A stretch of 61,742 bases of DNA from Pseudomonas sp. N40(2020) (lineage in GTDB: Bacteria; Pseudomonadota; Gammaproteobacteria; Pseudomonadales; Pseudomonadaceae), in contig NZ_JACSZV010000041.1 of assembly GCF_014472415.1 (NCBI RefSeq), positions 1 to 61,742 of the forward strand. Reading direction: 5' to 3'. Each line of letters opens with the position of its first letter. Positions within the stretch are counted from its first letter, which is position 1. A program made the position numbers and the translations under genes. Shown here in pieces: positions 43,953 to 52,513 of this stretch. Below the pieces are notes generated by a model that was given only the letters and a program-made list of their open reading frames with translations, was not told the DNA's origin and made no database searches.

Positions 43953-44159
43953 CGGTAACTCCACAACGAGCAATCACGGAAAATTGCGGGAGCTCTGTGT
44001 CCCCCGTCAGTCATGTTCGACAGACTAAGAGTCGCACCGCTGTCACTCAATGACCGTAACTGACAAGTTAATGATCAAAATGCGCAGCGCCCCTTGGCAA
44101 GCGCGGACAGGCGCCCTACCCTAGTCGCCACACCCTGTACCCGGTTGTTGTTGGTTTTC

Positions 44160-45287
44160 ATGCGCAAACTTCTGTACCTGTTTTTCTCCATGGCCATCGT
44201 GGCCGCCCTGACCACCTACGCCATGTGGGCGGCGGATCGGCCCGCCGGGCATTATCTGTCGGACCTGCGCATCAAACTCGCGGTCGATGAGGGTACGCCC
44301 GGCGACCGTGGCAATCTGCTCGGCATTCAGCCCGAACTGTTTCCCACCGACTATCAAAGCTCAGAGCGCCTGCACCGCAAACTCGCCGCGTATTTGCAGC
44401 AAGCCCAGGATCAGGGCTTGTTGAATGACAAGACCGTGGTGGTGTTGCCGGAACATGTCGGCACCTGGCTGATGATCAGCGGCGAAAAAGACGAGCTGTA
44501 CCAGGCCCCGACCCTCGCCGAGGCGATGAACTGGATGGCCGCCAGCAATCCATTATTGTTCGCTCGCGCCTGGCTTGGCGCCAAAGGTAGCGATCGGCTG
44601 AACGACGCCCATCTGCGCATGAAATCGCGCGCCATGGCCAAGGATTACCAGGCGCTGTTCGGCGGTCTGGCCAAGGAATTCCATGTGACGCTGGTGGCCG
44701 GCTCCATCGTGTTGCCCGAGCCGAGCATCCGCGACGGCCAGCTCAAACCCGGCAGCGGTGCGCTCTACAACAGCAGCGTTGTCTTCGGTCGCGACGGTGC
44801 GCCGCTCGGCCAGCCGCAGCGGCAAATGCACCCGATCTTCGATCAACGTGAGGTCATTCAGGCCAGTGAACAGACAATCAACGTCGTCGATACCCCGGCC
44901 GGACGCCTCGGCGTACTGATCGGCAGCGACAGCTGGTATCCGGACAACTATCGCAAACTCGACGAGCAAGGCGCGCAATTGATCGCGGTACCGGCGCAAG
45001 TGTTCGGACATGGCGCGTGGGATAAGCCGTGGCGTGGCTACAAGGGTTCGAGTACACCGAGCTCAGTCAGCCTCAAACCCGGTGAAGTCAGCGAAGGCCA
45101 AGCCTGGCATCGCCTGACCTTGACTGCGCAACCACCCAGCAGCCGCGCAATTGCCGGTATGAGCGTGTTCCTGCGCGGCCAGTTCTGGGACAAATCCAGT
45201 TCCGGGCAGAGCTTTTTGAGCAGCAACGGCCAGCAGTTCGCCGACGGCGACGCCCGTGGCGCACGCTTGCTGAATATCTGGTTGTAA
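44160..45287 (+). CDS. Nitrilase-fold protein lacking catalytic Lys and Cys
   Basis: A 375-residue protein with one N-terminal membrane helix (about 5-24) and a carbon-nitrogen hydrolase fold facing the periplasm. The catalytic Glu is present (VVVLPEHVGTW, Glu98). The Lys position of the family triad appears to be Gln222 (PQRQMHPIF) and the nucleophilic Cys position Gly255 (GVLIGSDSWYP). If aligned correctly it cannot act as a normal amidase or nitrilase and may be a binding or structural protein. The TTG at 44094 is in frame, but the membrane-anchored start at 44160 is more natural. An AraC-type regulator gene follows 3 bp after the stop, so the two form one operon. Confidence 0.8.
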   Translation: MRKLLYLFFSMAIVAALTTYAMWAADRPAGHYLSDLRIKLAVDEGTPGDRGNLLGIQPELFPTDYQSSERLHRKLAAYLQQAQDQGLLNDKTVVVLPEHVGTWLMISGEKDELYQAPTLAEAMNWMAASNPLLFARAWLGAKGSDRLNDAHLRMKSRAMAKDYQALFGGLAKEFHVTLVAGSIVLPEPSIRDGQLKPGSGALYNSSVVFGRDGAPLGQPQRQMHPIFDQREVIQASEQTINVVDTPAGRLGVLIGSDSWYPDNYRKLDEQGAQLIAVPAQVFGHGAWDKPWRGYKGSSTPSSVSLKPGEVSEGQAWHRLTLTAQPPSSRAIAGMSVFLRGQFWDKSSSGQSFLSSNGQQFADGDARGARLLNIWL

Positions 45288-45290
45288 GTG

Positions 45291-46331
45291 ATGAAGCCAC
45301 TTCCGATGCGCCTCGGGGATCTATCGGTGGGTTTCGTCCATAGCCTTGCCGATGCCGTGCGCAGCCATGGCGCCGATCCCCAGCCGTTACTGGAGCAGTA
45401 CGGTCTGGATGCTGCGCGTTTGGCCGAGGCCGGGGCGCGGTTGTCGATTCCGCGTTATATGCGTTTGGGGCACAGTGCGATTCAACTCACGGAGGACCCG
45501 GCACTGGGCCTGCGCATGGGTCAGCTCAGTCGTTTGAGCCAGGCCGGATTGGCCGGCGTCACCGCATCGCAGGCACCGACTGTGCGTGAAGCGGCACGTT
45601 GTTTGATTCGCTTCGAGCCGCTGTACGGCTCCAACTATCGCGGCCAGTCGAGCTTTCACGAAGACGCCAATGGCGCCTGGCTGCGCTTCTATTCGATCAG
45701 CCCGTACAACGCCTATAACCGCTTTGTGGTGGATTCGATCATCGCTGGATGGCTGCAGCAATTATCCAGCGTCAACCGCGAACCGCTGCGCGCCGAACGC
45801 ATCGAAATCGAGTTCGAAGAGCCGGATTATCGTGAAGCCTACAACGCATTGGGAGATGGCCCGATCCAGTTCGGTGCCGAGCGCAACCAGTTGCGTTTGA
45901 GCCTGAATAGCCTCGCCCAGCGCAATCCGGAGCATTGCCCAAGCACGTGGAAGCATTTGATCGGGTTGTGTGAGCGGGAACTGGAACAACTGACCCGCAC
46001 CCGCAGCCTGCGCGAACGCATCACGCAATTGCTTGGGCCGTTGCTTAATGGCGGCCGGGAACCCGACCTGGAAGAAGTGGCGGCGCGCCTGAAGCTGCCG
46101 ACGTGGACCTTGCGGCGCAAACTGGCCGAGGAAGGCACGCAGTTTCGCGCGATCCTCAATGACACTCGGCGCGATCTGGCGATGACCTACATTCGCGACA
46201 CCGAACTGGCGTTCGGCGAAATCGCCTACCTGCTGGGCTTTGCCTCAGCCGAAGCATTCCAGCGCGCATTCAAACGCTGGAGCGGTCAGACACCCGGCGA
46301 GTTCCGCCGTAGTCATCGCAAAACTGCTTGA
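45291..46331 (+). CDS. AraC-family transcriptional regulator
   Basis: A 346-residue protein. The N-terminal arabinose-binding-like domain of the large AraC type spans about 20-210 (GLDAARLAEAGARLSIPRYMRLGH, DPALGLRMGQ). The C-terminal double helix-turn-helix (about 245-340) reads LEEVAARLKLPTWTLRRKLAEEGTQFRAIL and IAYLLGFASAEAFQRAFKRWSGQTPGEFRR. This form controls catabolic or quorum-linked genes in pseudomonads; its target is unknown. The start is 3 bp after the nitrilase-fold gene. GTG at 45288 and ATG at 45306 are alternatives. Confidence 0.87.
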   Translation: MKPLPMRLGDLSVGFVHSLADAVRSHGADPQPLLEQYGLDAARLAEAGARLSIPRYMRLGHSAIQLTEDPALGLRMGQLSRLSQAGLAGVTASQAPTVREAARCLIRFEPLYGSNYRGQSSFHEDANGAWLRFYSISPYNAYNRFVVDSIIAGWLQQLSSVNREPLRAERIEIEFEEPDYREAYNALGDGPIQFGAERNQLRLSLNSLAQRNPEHCPSTWKHLIGLCERELEQLTRTRSLRERITQLLGPLLNGGREPDLEEVAARLKLPTWTLRRKLAEEGTQFRAILNDTRRDLAMTYIRDTELAFGEIAYLLGFASAEAFQRAFKRWSGQTPGEFRRSHRKTA

Positions 46332-46335
46332 GGTT

Positions 46336-46422
46336 TTAAAGCTCGGTGGCGTCTTCCGCCGGCTCAGGCGAGTCGAGTTCATAAGCCTGGAATTCGAGCA
46401 GTTCTTCTTGATAGTCATCCAT
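46336..46422 (-). CDS. 28-residue acidic small protein
   Basis: This ORF is below usual calling length. The minus strand from 46422 encodes MDDYQEELLEFQAYELD followed by SPEPAEDATEL and a TAA stop. It has 10 Asp/Glu residues in 28 and no Lys or Arg. AGGGGG lies about 8 bases before the ATG, a strong ribosome-binding site. It is convergent with the AraC gene and separated from the DUF2242 lipoprotein gene by a repeat element. Codon use is Pseudomonas-like. I believe similar very short acidic ORFs with an MDDYQEELLE start recur in Pseudomonas genomes, but this is recollection and not a search. The function is unknown. Confidence 0.7.
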   Translation of the reverse strand: MDDYQEELLEFQAYELDSPEPAEDATEL

Positions 46423-46575
46423 TGTGTAATCCCCCTACTGCTCTCTTCGATAATGTCCCGAGCATAACGTGCCCGTGTGAAGGAAAAATGAAACACGGCC
46501 TTCATGAATAAAACGTAGCAGGCGGTCAGGAATTTATCGCGGGGATTTTGTCAGGGGAATGTAACGACATTTCAC

Positions 46576-46658
46576 CTGTAGGAGCTGCCGAAGGCTGCGA
46601 TCTTTTGATTTTTTTAAGATCAAGATCAAAAGATCGCAGCCTGCGGCAGCTCCTACAG
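46576..46658. repeat. Inverted repeat with GATCGCAGCC arms (long form)
   Basis: An 83-bp element. The outer arms CTGTAGGAGCTGCCG and CGGCAGCTCCTACAG continue into GGCTGCGATCTTTTGAT and its complement. It is the same family as 33039-33091 and lies between the small acidic gene and the DUF2242 gene. Confidence 0.8.
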
Positions 46659-46669
46659 GGAGCAGCGGT

Positions 46670-47512
46670 TTACTGGCCGGAGGCTGGCATCGCCGGAATC
46701 GGCTCGGACGGCGGCGGGATGTCCGTCGGATTGGCCGGTGGCGTGATGGTTTCTGTGGCCGGCGCAGGTTCTGCACTCGGCGCCGGTGTGATCGGCGTGG
46801 AATCCGCTGGCGGCGCAACCGGCTCTGAACTGACCGGTGCGGTCTCAACAGGTGCAGGTGCGGTCACCGCTGGTGCGGGTGCCGGAGCGGGCTCCGCCGC
46901 TGGAACCAAAGGCGCTGGAGCCGCTTTCGGCTCAGGCACGCCGAGATCGGTCTTCGGCTTCTCTTCGATATGCGCCGCTTTCTTCGTTTCTGCCGGCAGG
47001 AACTGCTCGACCAGCGTAAAGAAGCGCTCATAGAACTTTTGCGCCGTCACCGTCTCGCTGGCAACCTTGACCATCGAATCGTCCGAGGAACCGATCGGCA
47101 TCGACACCGAACCCAGCACACCGACACCCAGGCTGGCCGAGTTGTTGGTCTTCTTCAGAGCGTAACGATCCTGCAGGGCGTTGGCGAACATCGTGGCATG
47201 GTGCCCGGCAGTGCCGTCATCTGCGCAGACCACGTTGAAGCTGATCTCCATGTGGGTATCGCCGGTTTGCTGGAAGCTCTTGTGGCCGCTGACCAGTTTC
47301 GGATCGCTGCTGGTGATGATGTAACCCTGGCTGAGCAAAGCACGACGGGCCGCTTCACAGCTGACCGAGTCGGTCACAGGATAATTGCGCGAAAACGTAC
47401 CGGAGTCATCGAAGTTCTCATGCTCATACATCGGCTTGTCTTTCGAACAGCCGGCAACAGCAGTCAACAACAGCGCCAACCCGACAACACGCAGGGGAGT
47501 GAAAATCAACAT
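46670..47512 (-). CDS. DUF2242 lipoprotein with Pro/Ala-rich tail
   Basis: A 280-residue predicted lipoprotein with lipobox LTAVAGC at about 16-22. The folded DUF2242 domain spans about 30-175 (FSRNYPVTDSVSCEAARRALLSQGY, SGHKSFQQTGDTHMEISFNVVCADD). The C-terminal 95 residues are low-complexity, rich in Pro, Ala and Glu (APAPAPAVTAPAPVETAP), likely an extended linker in the periplasm. The function is unknown to me. The 3' end of the gene lies 11 bp from the 46576 repeat element. Confidence 0.83.
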   Translation of the reverse strand: MLIFTPLRVVGLALLLTAVAGCSKDKPMYEHENFDDSGTFSRNYPVTDSVSCEAARRALLSQGYIITSSDPKLVSGHKSFQQTGDTHMEISFNVVCADDGTAGHHATMFANALQDRYALKKTNNSASLGVGVLGSVSMPIGSSDDSMVKVASETVTAQKFYERFFTLVEQFLPAETKKAAHIEEKPKTDLGVPEPKAAPAPLVPAAEPAPAPAPAVTAPAPVETAPVSSEPVAPPADSTPITPAPSAEPAPATETITPPANPTDIPPPSEPIPAMPASGQ

Positions 47513-47604
47513 TGAACATCCTGAGAGAAAACAGTCCGGGGCGTATTGTGCAACAGATCGCGGCCCCGCGGCGTATGGATTAGTGTCTTAAAACGGTTAC
47601 AACT

Positions 47605-48504
47605 CTAACGACTCTCGATTGCGGGAAAAAGTCGCGCCGATAAATGATCAATGAACACCCGCAATTTCGCAGTCGCGTGGCGGCTCGACGGCCACAGAAT
47701 CCAGAACTGCCCGGTGTGTTCCAGATACCGATCCAGCACCCTTCGCAGGTGCCCTGCGGCGACTGCCTCATGGGTCATGAAGTCCGGCAGGCAAGCGATT
47801 CCCATCCCGGCCAACGCCGCGTGGTTAACGGCCTCAATGGATGTGCTGACCAGTCGCACCGGCAATATGGGCTCAGCCGCAGACACCTCTCGACGCAGGG
47901 GCCACGGCTCCATTTTGCCGGTGGCATGGAAGGTGTGGCGCAGACACGCGTGAGCCGCCAGATCGGCGGGTTCTTGTGGCACACCGCGTTGCTGCAAATA
48001 AGCAGGACTGGCCACCAGCACCATGTGAAACTCGCCCAATGGCCGCGCCATGAGTCGGGAATCCCGCGGTTTACCGGTACGAATGACCGCATCGAAGCCT
48101 TCCTCGACCACATCAACCATGCGATCTGTCAGATCCAGATCCATTTCGATCTGCGGATAAAGCGCCATGAACTCGGTCATGACCGGCATCACCAGCCCAT
48201 GCACCTGCGGCAGGCTGATCCGCAACTTGCCGTGCGGCTGCGAAGCCGCGTTACACAACTCGAACTCCGCCGCCTCGACTTCCGCGAGGATTCTGCGGCA
48301 ACGCTCAAGAAACAGCGCGCCTTCGCTGGTCAGCGTGATGCTGCGAGTGGTGCGATGAAACAACCGCACGCCGAGCCTCGCCTCCATCCGCGCAATGCTT
48401 TTACCCACCGCCGAGGATGACACCCCTTGCAGCCGGCCAGCCTCGGTGAAACTGCGGGTCTCGGCGACCTGAACGAACACCGAAATACTGCCCAGGCTAT
48501 CCAT
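47605..48504 (-). CDS. LysR-family transcriptional regulator
   Basis: A 299-residue LysR protein of the CrgA/DsdC-like cluster. The helix-turn-helix is in ISVFVQVAETRSFTEAGRLQGVSSSAVGKSIARMEARLGVRLFHR, and the effector domain holds LRISLPQVHGLVMPVMTEFMALYPQIEMDLDLTDRMVDV. It is divergent from the MFS gene across 118 bp, so it probably controls that transporter. A symmetric TCCGATATGTTCGGA sequence at about 48531-48545 in the gap is a candidate site. Confidence 0.9.
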   Translation of the reverse strand: MDSLGSISVFVQVAETRSFTEAGRLQGVSSSAVGKSIARMEARLGVRLFHRTTRSITLTSEGALFLERCRRILAEVEAAEFELCNAASQPHGKLRISLPQVHGLVMPVMTEFMALYPQIEMDLDLTDRMVDVVEEGFDAVIRTGKPRDSRLMARPLGEFHMVLVASPAYLQQRGVPQEPADLAAHACLRHTFHATGKMEPWPLRREVSAAEPILPVRLVSTSIEAVNHAALAGMGIACLPDFMTHEAVAAGHLRRVLDRYLEHTGQFWILWPSSRHATAKLRVFIDHLSARLFPAIESR

Positions 48505-48622
48505 ACCACGCCTCCATTGACGACATCCGTGTCCGATATGTTCGGAACCATAACCTGTTTTTCGCCAATGCGCAGCGCCCTACCCTGTGCTCTCTTCACC
48601 CCCTGCACATGGACGCTGGCTC

Positions 48623-49828
48623 ATGAACGACGCACAACTCACCTGCAACTCACTGGAAAACCCGATCGACACCCGTGACCCTTTCCCCCTCGCCGCCCTG
48701 CTGGCACTGGCGACTGCCGGTTTCATCACGGTGATGACCGAAGCCCTGCCGGCCGGTCTGCTGCCGCAGATGAGCAGCGGCCTGAATGTCTCCCAGGCAC
48801 TGATCGGGCAACTGGTCACGCTCTATGCCATTGGCTCGATCGTGGCAGCCATTCCGCTCACGATCGCCACTCGCGGCTGGCGTCGACGACCGCTGTTGTT
48901 ATCCGCCATCGGCGGCTTCGCCATCGCCAACAGCATTACCGCCGTGTCGGAGTGGTACTGGCTGACGCTGATTGCACGCTTCATTGCCGGCGTGTTCGCC
49001 GGCCTGCTCTGGGCGCTACTGGCGGGCTACGCGAGCCGGATGGTTGCGCCGCACCTGCAAGGTCGTGCCATCACCGTGGCCATGCTTGGCGCACCGATTG
49101 CGCTATCGCTGGGGATTCCGGCTGGTACCTTGCTTGGCACCCTGATCGGCTGGCGCCTGAGCTTCGCCATCATGACCGCTTTGACCGTGCTGCTGGTTAT
49201 CTGGGTACGCTTGCAGGTGCCGGATTTCCCGGGAGAACGCACCAGCAATCGCCTGCCGCTGCGTCAGGTATTTACCCTGCCAGGCGTAAGATCGGTGTTG
49301 TTCGTCACCCTGTCCTACGTGGTTGCGCACAACCTTCTGTACACCTATATCGCGCCTTTCCTGCAACCCTCGGGGCTTGGCGGCCGTATCGATCAAGTAC
49401 TGCTGGTATTCGGCGTGGCCTCGGTGCTGAGCCTGTGGATCGTCGGCAGCCTGATTGATCGCTGGCTGCGCGAACTGGTGCTGATCAGCGCACTGCTGTT
49501 CATGCTCTCGGCCATTGCACTCGGCCTGTGGCGCGAATTGCCGAGCGTGGTCTACCTCGCCACCGCCGTGTGGGGATTGGCATTTGGTGCCATGCCATCG
49601 TTGCTGCAAACAGCCTCGGCGAAAACTGCAAAAAACGCCGCCGATACCGCGCAGTCGATGTTGGTTACTTTGTGGAATGTCGGCATTGCAGGGGGTGGGT
49701 TGGCAGGAGGTCTGATGTTGGGCAGCGTGGGCGTTGAGCACTTTCCGTGGATCGTCGCGGCGTTGCTGGTTTCGACCTTATATGCGGCCATCAATGCGAA
49801 AGCACATGGATTTCCGCGCGCGGGATAG
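48623..49828 (+). CDS. MFS transporter, DHA1-type exporter
   Basis: A 401-residue, 12-helix major facilitator. TAGFITVMTEALPAGLLPQMSSGLNVSQALIGQLVTLYAIGSIVAAIPLTIATRGWRRRPLL shows the DHA1 N-terminal pattern, with a charged loop 2-3 and the motif C-like LGAPIALSLGIPAGTLLGTLIGWR in helix 5. It resembles the sugar/arabinose or chloramphenicol-type exporters. The start at 48623 gives a short cytoplasmic N-terminus; a start at 48587 is less likely. It is paired with a divergent LysR gene. Confidence 0.88.
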   Translation: MNDAQLTCNSLENPIDTRDPFPLAALLALATAGFITVMTEALPAGLLPQMSSGLNVSQALIGQLVTLYAIGSIVAAIPLTIATRGWRRRPLLLSAIGGFAIANSITAVSEWYWLTLIARFIAGVFAGLLWALLAGYASRMVAPHLQGRAITVAMLGAPIALSLGIPAGTLLGTLIGWRLSFAIMTALTVLLVIWVRLQVPDFPGERTSNRLPLRQVFTLPGVRSVLFVTLSYVVAHNLLYTYIAPFLQPSGLGGRIDQVLLVFGVASVLSLWIVGSLIDRWLRELVLISALLFMLSAIALGLWRELPSVVYLATAVWGLAFGAMPSLLQTASAKTAKNAADTAQSMLVTLWNVGIAGGGLAGGLMLGSVGVEHFPWIVAALLVSTLYAAINAKAHGFPRAG

Positions 49829-49940
49829 TACCGATTGATGGGCGACGCTGTAACGACTGGCGCCTTCCCGCTGTGGATCAAGTGCTTCTGATAGAGATTG
49901 GTCGGCAGACAGGCCGCCATCGCTGGCAAGTAAGCTCCCA

Positions 49941-49970
49941 CAAAAAAGCCCCGGCTGATCGGCCGGGGCT
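49941..49970 (-). terminator. Rho-independent terminator of ppiD
   Basis: The stem AGCCCCGGC/GCCGGGGCT is followed on the minus strand by a T run (49942-49946). It lies 25 bp after the ppiD stop. Confidence 0.82.
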
Positions 49971-49994
49971 CTTGTTTCGCAACTCAATCAAACA

Positions 49995-51866
49995 TCAAAA
50001 ACGCTTGATCTCTGCCTGAGCTTCCAACTGCTTGCGATACGCCGCAAAGTCCTGCTGACCTTCACGCGACGCGAGGAAGCGACGGTACTGCGCCTTCTCT
50101 TCATCAGTCGGCGCAGCCGCTTCGTTGACGCCGTTCAGACGCACGATCATCAGGCTGCCATCGGGCAGAGTAACGCTGCTGAACGTTGGCTTGTCCTTGG
50201 CAGCCGGCTTCGGCATGCGGAACAACGCTTGCAGTACCGCAGGATCAACACCTTCCTGACCACGGGTGGCCGCTTCGGTGGTTTTCCAGTTCTGACCGTC
50301 AACCGCCTTGTCCAATGGAGCCTTGCCATCGCGCAGATCAGCGATCAGCTTATCGGCCTTGGTCTTGGCAGCAGCGCTCGCGTGCTCTTTGGTCAGTTGG
50401 GTGCGGATAGCCGCACTCACACTTTCCAGAGGCAATTGCGCAGGCTTCAAGTGTTCCTTGGCGCGCAGGACGATCACCGTTTCCGGATCCAGCTCGATGG
50501 CGGTGCTGTTGGCGCCCTCATCGATCACTTCAGTGCTGAACGCAGCAGTAACCACGGCACGGTTGGCCGCAACACCTTCGCCACCTTCACGGCCAAACGG
50601 CTTGGAAGTGTGCACTGTCAGTTTCAGATCCGCCGCTGGCTGTGCCAGGTCGGACGCCTCGAACGCAGAGTCTTCCAGTTGCTTGGTCGCCTCGACGAAA
50701 CGCTGCTCGACCTGCGCGGCTTTCAGCTCGCGGGTCAGCTTGTCTTTCAGGCTGGCCAGGGTCGGTACTTCAGGTGCTTCAACACCCAGCAGTTTGATCA
50801 AGTGGTAACCGAAATCGGTGCGAACCGGCTCGGAAACCTGATCTTTAGCCAACGAGTACAGGGCTTTTTCGAAGGCCGGATCGTAGACGCCAGGACCTGC
50901 ATAACCAAGGTCACCGCCAGTGTTGGCCGAACCCGGATCCTGCGAGAACTCTTTGGCCAGCGCTTCGAATTTCTCGCCCTTGGCCAAACGCGCCTGGACT
51001 TCTTCGATCTTCGCCTTGGCCTGAGCGTCGGTGGTCTTGTCGTTCACTTCGATCAGAATGTGCGCCGCGCGACGCTGCTCCGACAGGTTGGCGATCTCTT
51101 TCTGATACGCCGCTTGCAGGTCTTCGTCCTTGACGGCGACCTGATCAAAGAACGAAGCCTTCTTCAGCTCGATGTAATCGATGACCACTTGATCCGGGGT
51201 CATGAATTCTTTGGCGTGCTCGTCGTAGTAAGCCTTGACCTCATCGTCGGTCAGCTTGACCGCGGCCGGATCAGCCTTGACGTTAAGGGTCGCGAAATCG
51301 CGGGTCTGCTTTTCCAGACGGGCGAATGCCAGCACTTCGGCGTCGGTGACGAAACCGCTGCCCGCCACACCGGCACGGACTTGGCCGATCAGCATTTCCT
51401 GAGCCAGCATCTGGCGGAATTGCATACGGCTGTAACCCAGTTGTCGGATGACCTGGTCGAAACGCTCGGAGCTGAACTTGCCATCAACCTGGAATTCAGG
51501 CGTCTGCAGGATCACTTGATCCAGCGCACCTTCGGAGAAAGCGAATTTCGCTTGTTCGGCACCTTGCAGCAACAACTTGCGATCGATCAGACCCTTGAGG
51601 GCAGATTCGCGGAGCATTTTTTCATCGAGCAACGAAGCGTCGAAATCCTTGCCCAGCTGTTGCATCAGCTGACGTCGTTGCATATCAACGGCCTGGCTGA
51701 GCTCGTTCTGACTGATGTCTTCACCGTTGACCGTGGCCGCATTCTGGCTGTTGGTCGTAGCCTGGAAAATGGCCTCGATACCCGTGAACGCCATCAATAC
51801 AACGATGATCCCGATAATGGTCTTGGCAATCCAGCCTTGTGAATTGTCCCTGATATTCTGCAGCAT
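49995..51866 (-). CDS. ppiD: Periplasmic folding chaperone / peptidyl-prolyl isomerase PpiD
   Basis: A 623-residue SurA-like protein. It has a short cytoplasmic N-terminus, one membrane helix (about 14-34, IAKTIIGIIVVLMAFTGIEAIF) and a periplasmic N-terminal chaperone domain. A parvulin domain spans about 265-365 (RAAHILIEVNDKTTDAQAKAKIEEV, FSQDPGSANTGGDLGYAGPGVYDPAFEKAL, VRTDFGYHLIKL), followed by a long C-terminal region. PpiD sits at the Sec translocon and assists folding of exported proteins. Gene order tig-clpP-clpX-lon-hupB-ppiD is the usual gammaproteobacterial block. Confidence 0.94.
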   Translation of the reverse strand: MLQNIRDNSQGWIAKTIIGIIVVLMAFTGIEAIFQATTNSQNAATVNGEDISQNELSQAVDMQRRQLMQQLGKDFDASLLDEKMLRESALKGLIDRKLLLQGAEQAKFAFSEGALDQVILQTPEFQVDGKFSSERFDQVIRQLGYSRMQFRQMLAQEMLIGQVRAGVAGSGFVTDAEVLAFARLEKQTRDFATLNVKADPAAVKLTDDEVKAYYDEHAKEFMTPDQVVIDYIELKKASFFDQVAVKDEDLQAAYQKEIANLSEQRRAAHILIEVNDKTTDAQAKAKIEEVQARLAKGEKFEALAKEFSQDPGSANTGGDLGYAGPGVYDPAFEKALYSLAKDQVSEPVRTDFGYHLIKLLGVEAPEVPTLASLKDKLTRELKAAQVEQRFVEATKQLEDSAFEASDLAQPAADLKLTVHTSKPFGREGGEGVAANRAVVTAAFSTEVIDEGANSTAIELDPETVIVLRAKEHLKPAQLPLESVSAAIRTQLTKEHASAAAKTKADKLIADLRDGKAPLDKAVDGQNWKTTEAATRGQEGVDPAVLQALFRMPKPAAKDKPTFSSVTLPDGSLMIVRLNGVNEAAAPTDEEKAQYRRFLASREGQQDFAAYRKQLEAQAEIKRF

Positions 51867-51968
51867 GCGTCCCCCAGAAACGGTTGAACTTCAAAATTAG
51901 GCAACCGTGGAGCGTGGGTAGAATCCGGATAGAAGAAAGGCGCATCCGAGGATGCGCCTTCTCGTAAC

Positions 51969-52044
51969 TGGCGGAGCGGACAGGGCTCGAACCCTCGATC
52001 CCGGCGTTACAGATGTCTATTCAAGCCACCTGCTCTACCGCTCC
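51969..52044 (-). pseudogene. Degenerate tRNA-Asp-like sequence (tRNA relic)
   Basis: On the minus strand, GGAGCGG and CCGCTCC form a perfect 7-bp acceptor stem with discriminator G and encoded CCA. The sequence TAG after the acceptor, GGTTCGAG in the T-loop and GTCCGCTCCGCCA at the 3' end match tRNA-Asp. The anticodon loop reads CTGTAAC (GUA, where Asp has GUC). The anticodon stem (GACAT against GCCGG) does not pair, the T stem is weak, and the D loop is short. It is therefore probably a decayed tRNA-Asp copy and not a working tRNA-Tyr. It lies between hupB and ppiD. A non-tRNA regulatory role cannot be excluded. Confidence 0.62.
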
Positions 52045-52092
52045 GCTGCCAAGTCAGGCATTACCCCGACCCGGATGGGTAAAAACTGAAAC

Positions 52093-52365
52093 TTAGTTAA
52101 CCGCTTCTTTCAGTGCTTTACCGGCTTTGAAACCTGGCTTTTTGGCAGCCGGGATTTCCAGAGTCTTGCCGGTCTGAGGGTTACGACCGGTACGAGCCGG
52201 ACGATCAGTCACGGAGAAAGTACCGAAACCAACCAGAACAACGGAGTCGCCAGCCTTGAGAGCGCCAGTGACGGATTCGATTACAGCGTCCAGCGCACGG
52301 CCAGCAGCAGCTTTCGGGATATCAGCGGATGCAGCGATAGCATCAATCAGTTCCGACTTGTTCAC
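52093..52365 (-). CDS. hupB: Histone-like DNA-binding protein HU-beta
   Basis: A 90-residue HU protein, a nucleoid DNA-bending homodimer or heterodimer. MNKSELIDAIAASADIPKAAAGRALDAVIESVTGALKAGDSVVLVGFGTF and the DNA-binding arm (RPARTGRNPQTGKTLEIPAAKKPGFKAGKAL) are fully conserved. It lies between lon and the tRNA relic in the usual quality-control block. Confidence 0.97.
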   Translation of the reverse strand: MNKSELIDAIAASADIPKAAAGRALDAVIESVTGALKAGDSVVLVGFGTFSVTDRPARTGRNPQTGKTLEIPAAKKPGFKAGKALKEAVN

Positions 52366-52513
52366 TCTAAGTCCCCTTATATCTATTTTGAGATGATTCT
52401 AAGTTTTTTGGTGAAAGCAAAAACGAGTGCTGAATGGCCTACAGACACTTAAGAGCCGCTTTATAACAAGGGCTCTAAAAAGCTGTCAAGGAAGCCACCC
52501 AGTCAAAAACGTA

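Noticed and set aside
41907..43958. 683-residue open frame opposite fadH
   Set aside because: It mirrors fadH almost end to end and has no family motifs. It is an antisense shadow typical of GC-rich genes, as are similar long frames opposite the usher (22695-24221), lon (52427-54400), ppiD (50229-51842) and tig (57207-58535).
51969..52044. Functional tRNA-Tyr (GUA anticodon)
   Set aside because: The acceptor and 3' half are those of tRNA-Asp, the anticodon stem does not pair, and no long variable arm of a bacterial tRNA-Tyr is present.
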